NCBI GenBank assembly: GCA_029207755.1
Contig: JARCOQ010000002.1
Span: forward strand, 87,953,087-88,017,086
Reading direction: 5' to 3'
From: Chamaea fasciata
Taxonomy: Eukaryota > Chordata > Aves > Passeriformes > Sylviidae
DNA length: 64,000 nucleotides
The notes beneath the pieces are model-generated. The model was not told the DNA's origin and did not search any database. It saw nothing but the letters and a program-made list of their open reading frames with translations. This document shows, in pieces, positions 63,001 to 64,000 of the stretch. The first letter of the stretch is position 1; every line of letters begins with the position of its first letter. A program made the position numbers and the translations under genes.

Positions 63001-64000
63001 GTATTTGTTCACAGTTGTAGAAAAAAAATTTGTGACTTAAAGGCTTTTTTGCACTGTAGGTTTGCTATGCTGGTTTTGGTTCTGATCTCGTTAGCCAGTA
63101 TTAATATGGTGACATGTAACTACGGTTGATTATTTGGTGGAACAGACAGAGTGATGAACATGGGACTCGGCAGATCTCTGAATTCTCAAAAGTGTTTCTA
63201 CACTTAAAATCGTGACAAAATCTCTCTTACAATTGTGACAAAATACAGGTGCAGAATAAAATGCTATATGGGTGTGTTTTTACCTTACCAAGTTTTCCTC
63301 TACTCGTATCAGTTACTCTATGCAGAGTACACACAACCATAGAAACAGACGTGAAAACAGGTAGTGAGATATACCACAGATAGAATATAGCAGAAATTTT
63401 ATTAGAAAGAAACCATGGCTGTAGTATATTTACAGAATGAGGTAGCAACTGTCTTAGGCAACCTCCTTTTTAAAATATTTTTTTTAAATTAATTAAATTA
63501 AATACAAACTTTGCTTCAAATAAGATGTTTAATCAGAAAAAGAAATATAGTTAGGTAGCCTGTTGTGTTTCAGCAGTTGTGCTGTTTGGATAAGTGGGGT
63601 ATCAATAACCAAAAATAAATGAGCAGGTCTTCAGTTTATTACCTATTTAATAGAAAGGCAGAATTTAGGCTTCTGAGATGTTTGAAGTTTTTGTATTCCA
63701 GAAATGATCAGAGTATTTATGAGGGCCTTAATAAAGAGAAGTGGCACGAGTGTGAAAGCAGGTACCGAAGTTTATGGAGAAGCTAGAGGTTCTGTATGCT
63801 CTTCCTGATGCCGTCCTGTGAGTCTGGGTCACGTCCTCTTACAGTGTGAGAAGCTGCTTTTAGCTGAGTGCTGTCTCTTGCCTGTCTTTCCCTACGGCTT
63901 ACACTGGGTCAGCTCTGTGCAAATACAGAGGAGCCATCAGACCCTGCAGGAATACAGGAAGAGGGTTAACAAAGGAAGGTGCTTTTTGCTCATGCTGGGG
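60011..64000 (+). other. Presumed first intron, partial
   Basis: After the island the DNA returns to AT-leaning composition with no recognised coding content, as expected for the start of a long first intron of the plus-strand gene. It includes T-runs near 62,562-62,576 and 63,475-63,486. A minus-strand ATG-initiated frame of 177 codons (61,535-62,068) is open here but not recognisable. No acceptor-exon combination with coding content is visible up to the window end. Confidence 0.5.

Noticed and set aside
1..64000. CRISPR arrays, tRNA or rRNA genes, endogenous retroviruses
   Set aside because: No regularly spaced repeats, no tRNA-like T-loop with matching stems, no rRNA-like stretch, and no paired LTRs or retroviral motifs were seen by eye; a repeat-masking or tRNA scan would settle fainter cases.

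Overview
The window reads as bird nuclear DNA. It carries four copies of CR1, the main avian (sauropsid) LINE, ending in the typical ATTCTATG-like 3' tails. There are almost no other interspersed repeats, and a vertebrate-type CpG island lies near the right end. The sequence does not settle the species, and I see no feature of a microbial genome.

Layout. Positions 1-57,800 are essentially a gene desert: no open frame there has recognisable domain structure. Its contents are: a decayed minus-strand coding relic of unknown identity (about 5,152-5,895); a 40-bp tandem duplication (7,586-7,665); one long, dead, 5'-truncated CR1 with readable endonuclease and reverse-transcriptase sections (about 11,640-14,608); several low-complexity tracts, the largest being a 194-nt pure pyrimidine microsatellite (35,234-35,427); and two short minus-strand CR1 tails (49,774-49,905 and 55,388-55,560).

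Right end. GC and CpG rise from about 57,830. A plus-strand CR1 3' end (about 58,072-58,300) sits inside this rise. A dense CpG island then runs to about 60,000, with GC boxes, G-runs, a (GCC)7 repeat and several plus-strand splice donors, the best at 59,325. This looks like the promoter and first, probably non-coding, exon of a plus-strand gene whose body lies beyond the window. Positions 60,010-64,000 would then be the start of a long first intron. The gene cannot be named from what is visible.

No tRNA, rRNA, CRISPR array, intact transposon or intact protein-coding gene was recognised. The long open frames in the CpG island and in the microsatellite are products of base composition, not genes. 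No clear undescribed system was found. The items most worth a second look are the unidentified minus-strand coding relic, the CR1 lodged at the edge of the promoter island, and an exon-like segment at 56,807-56,990.
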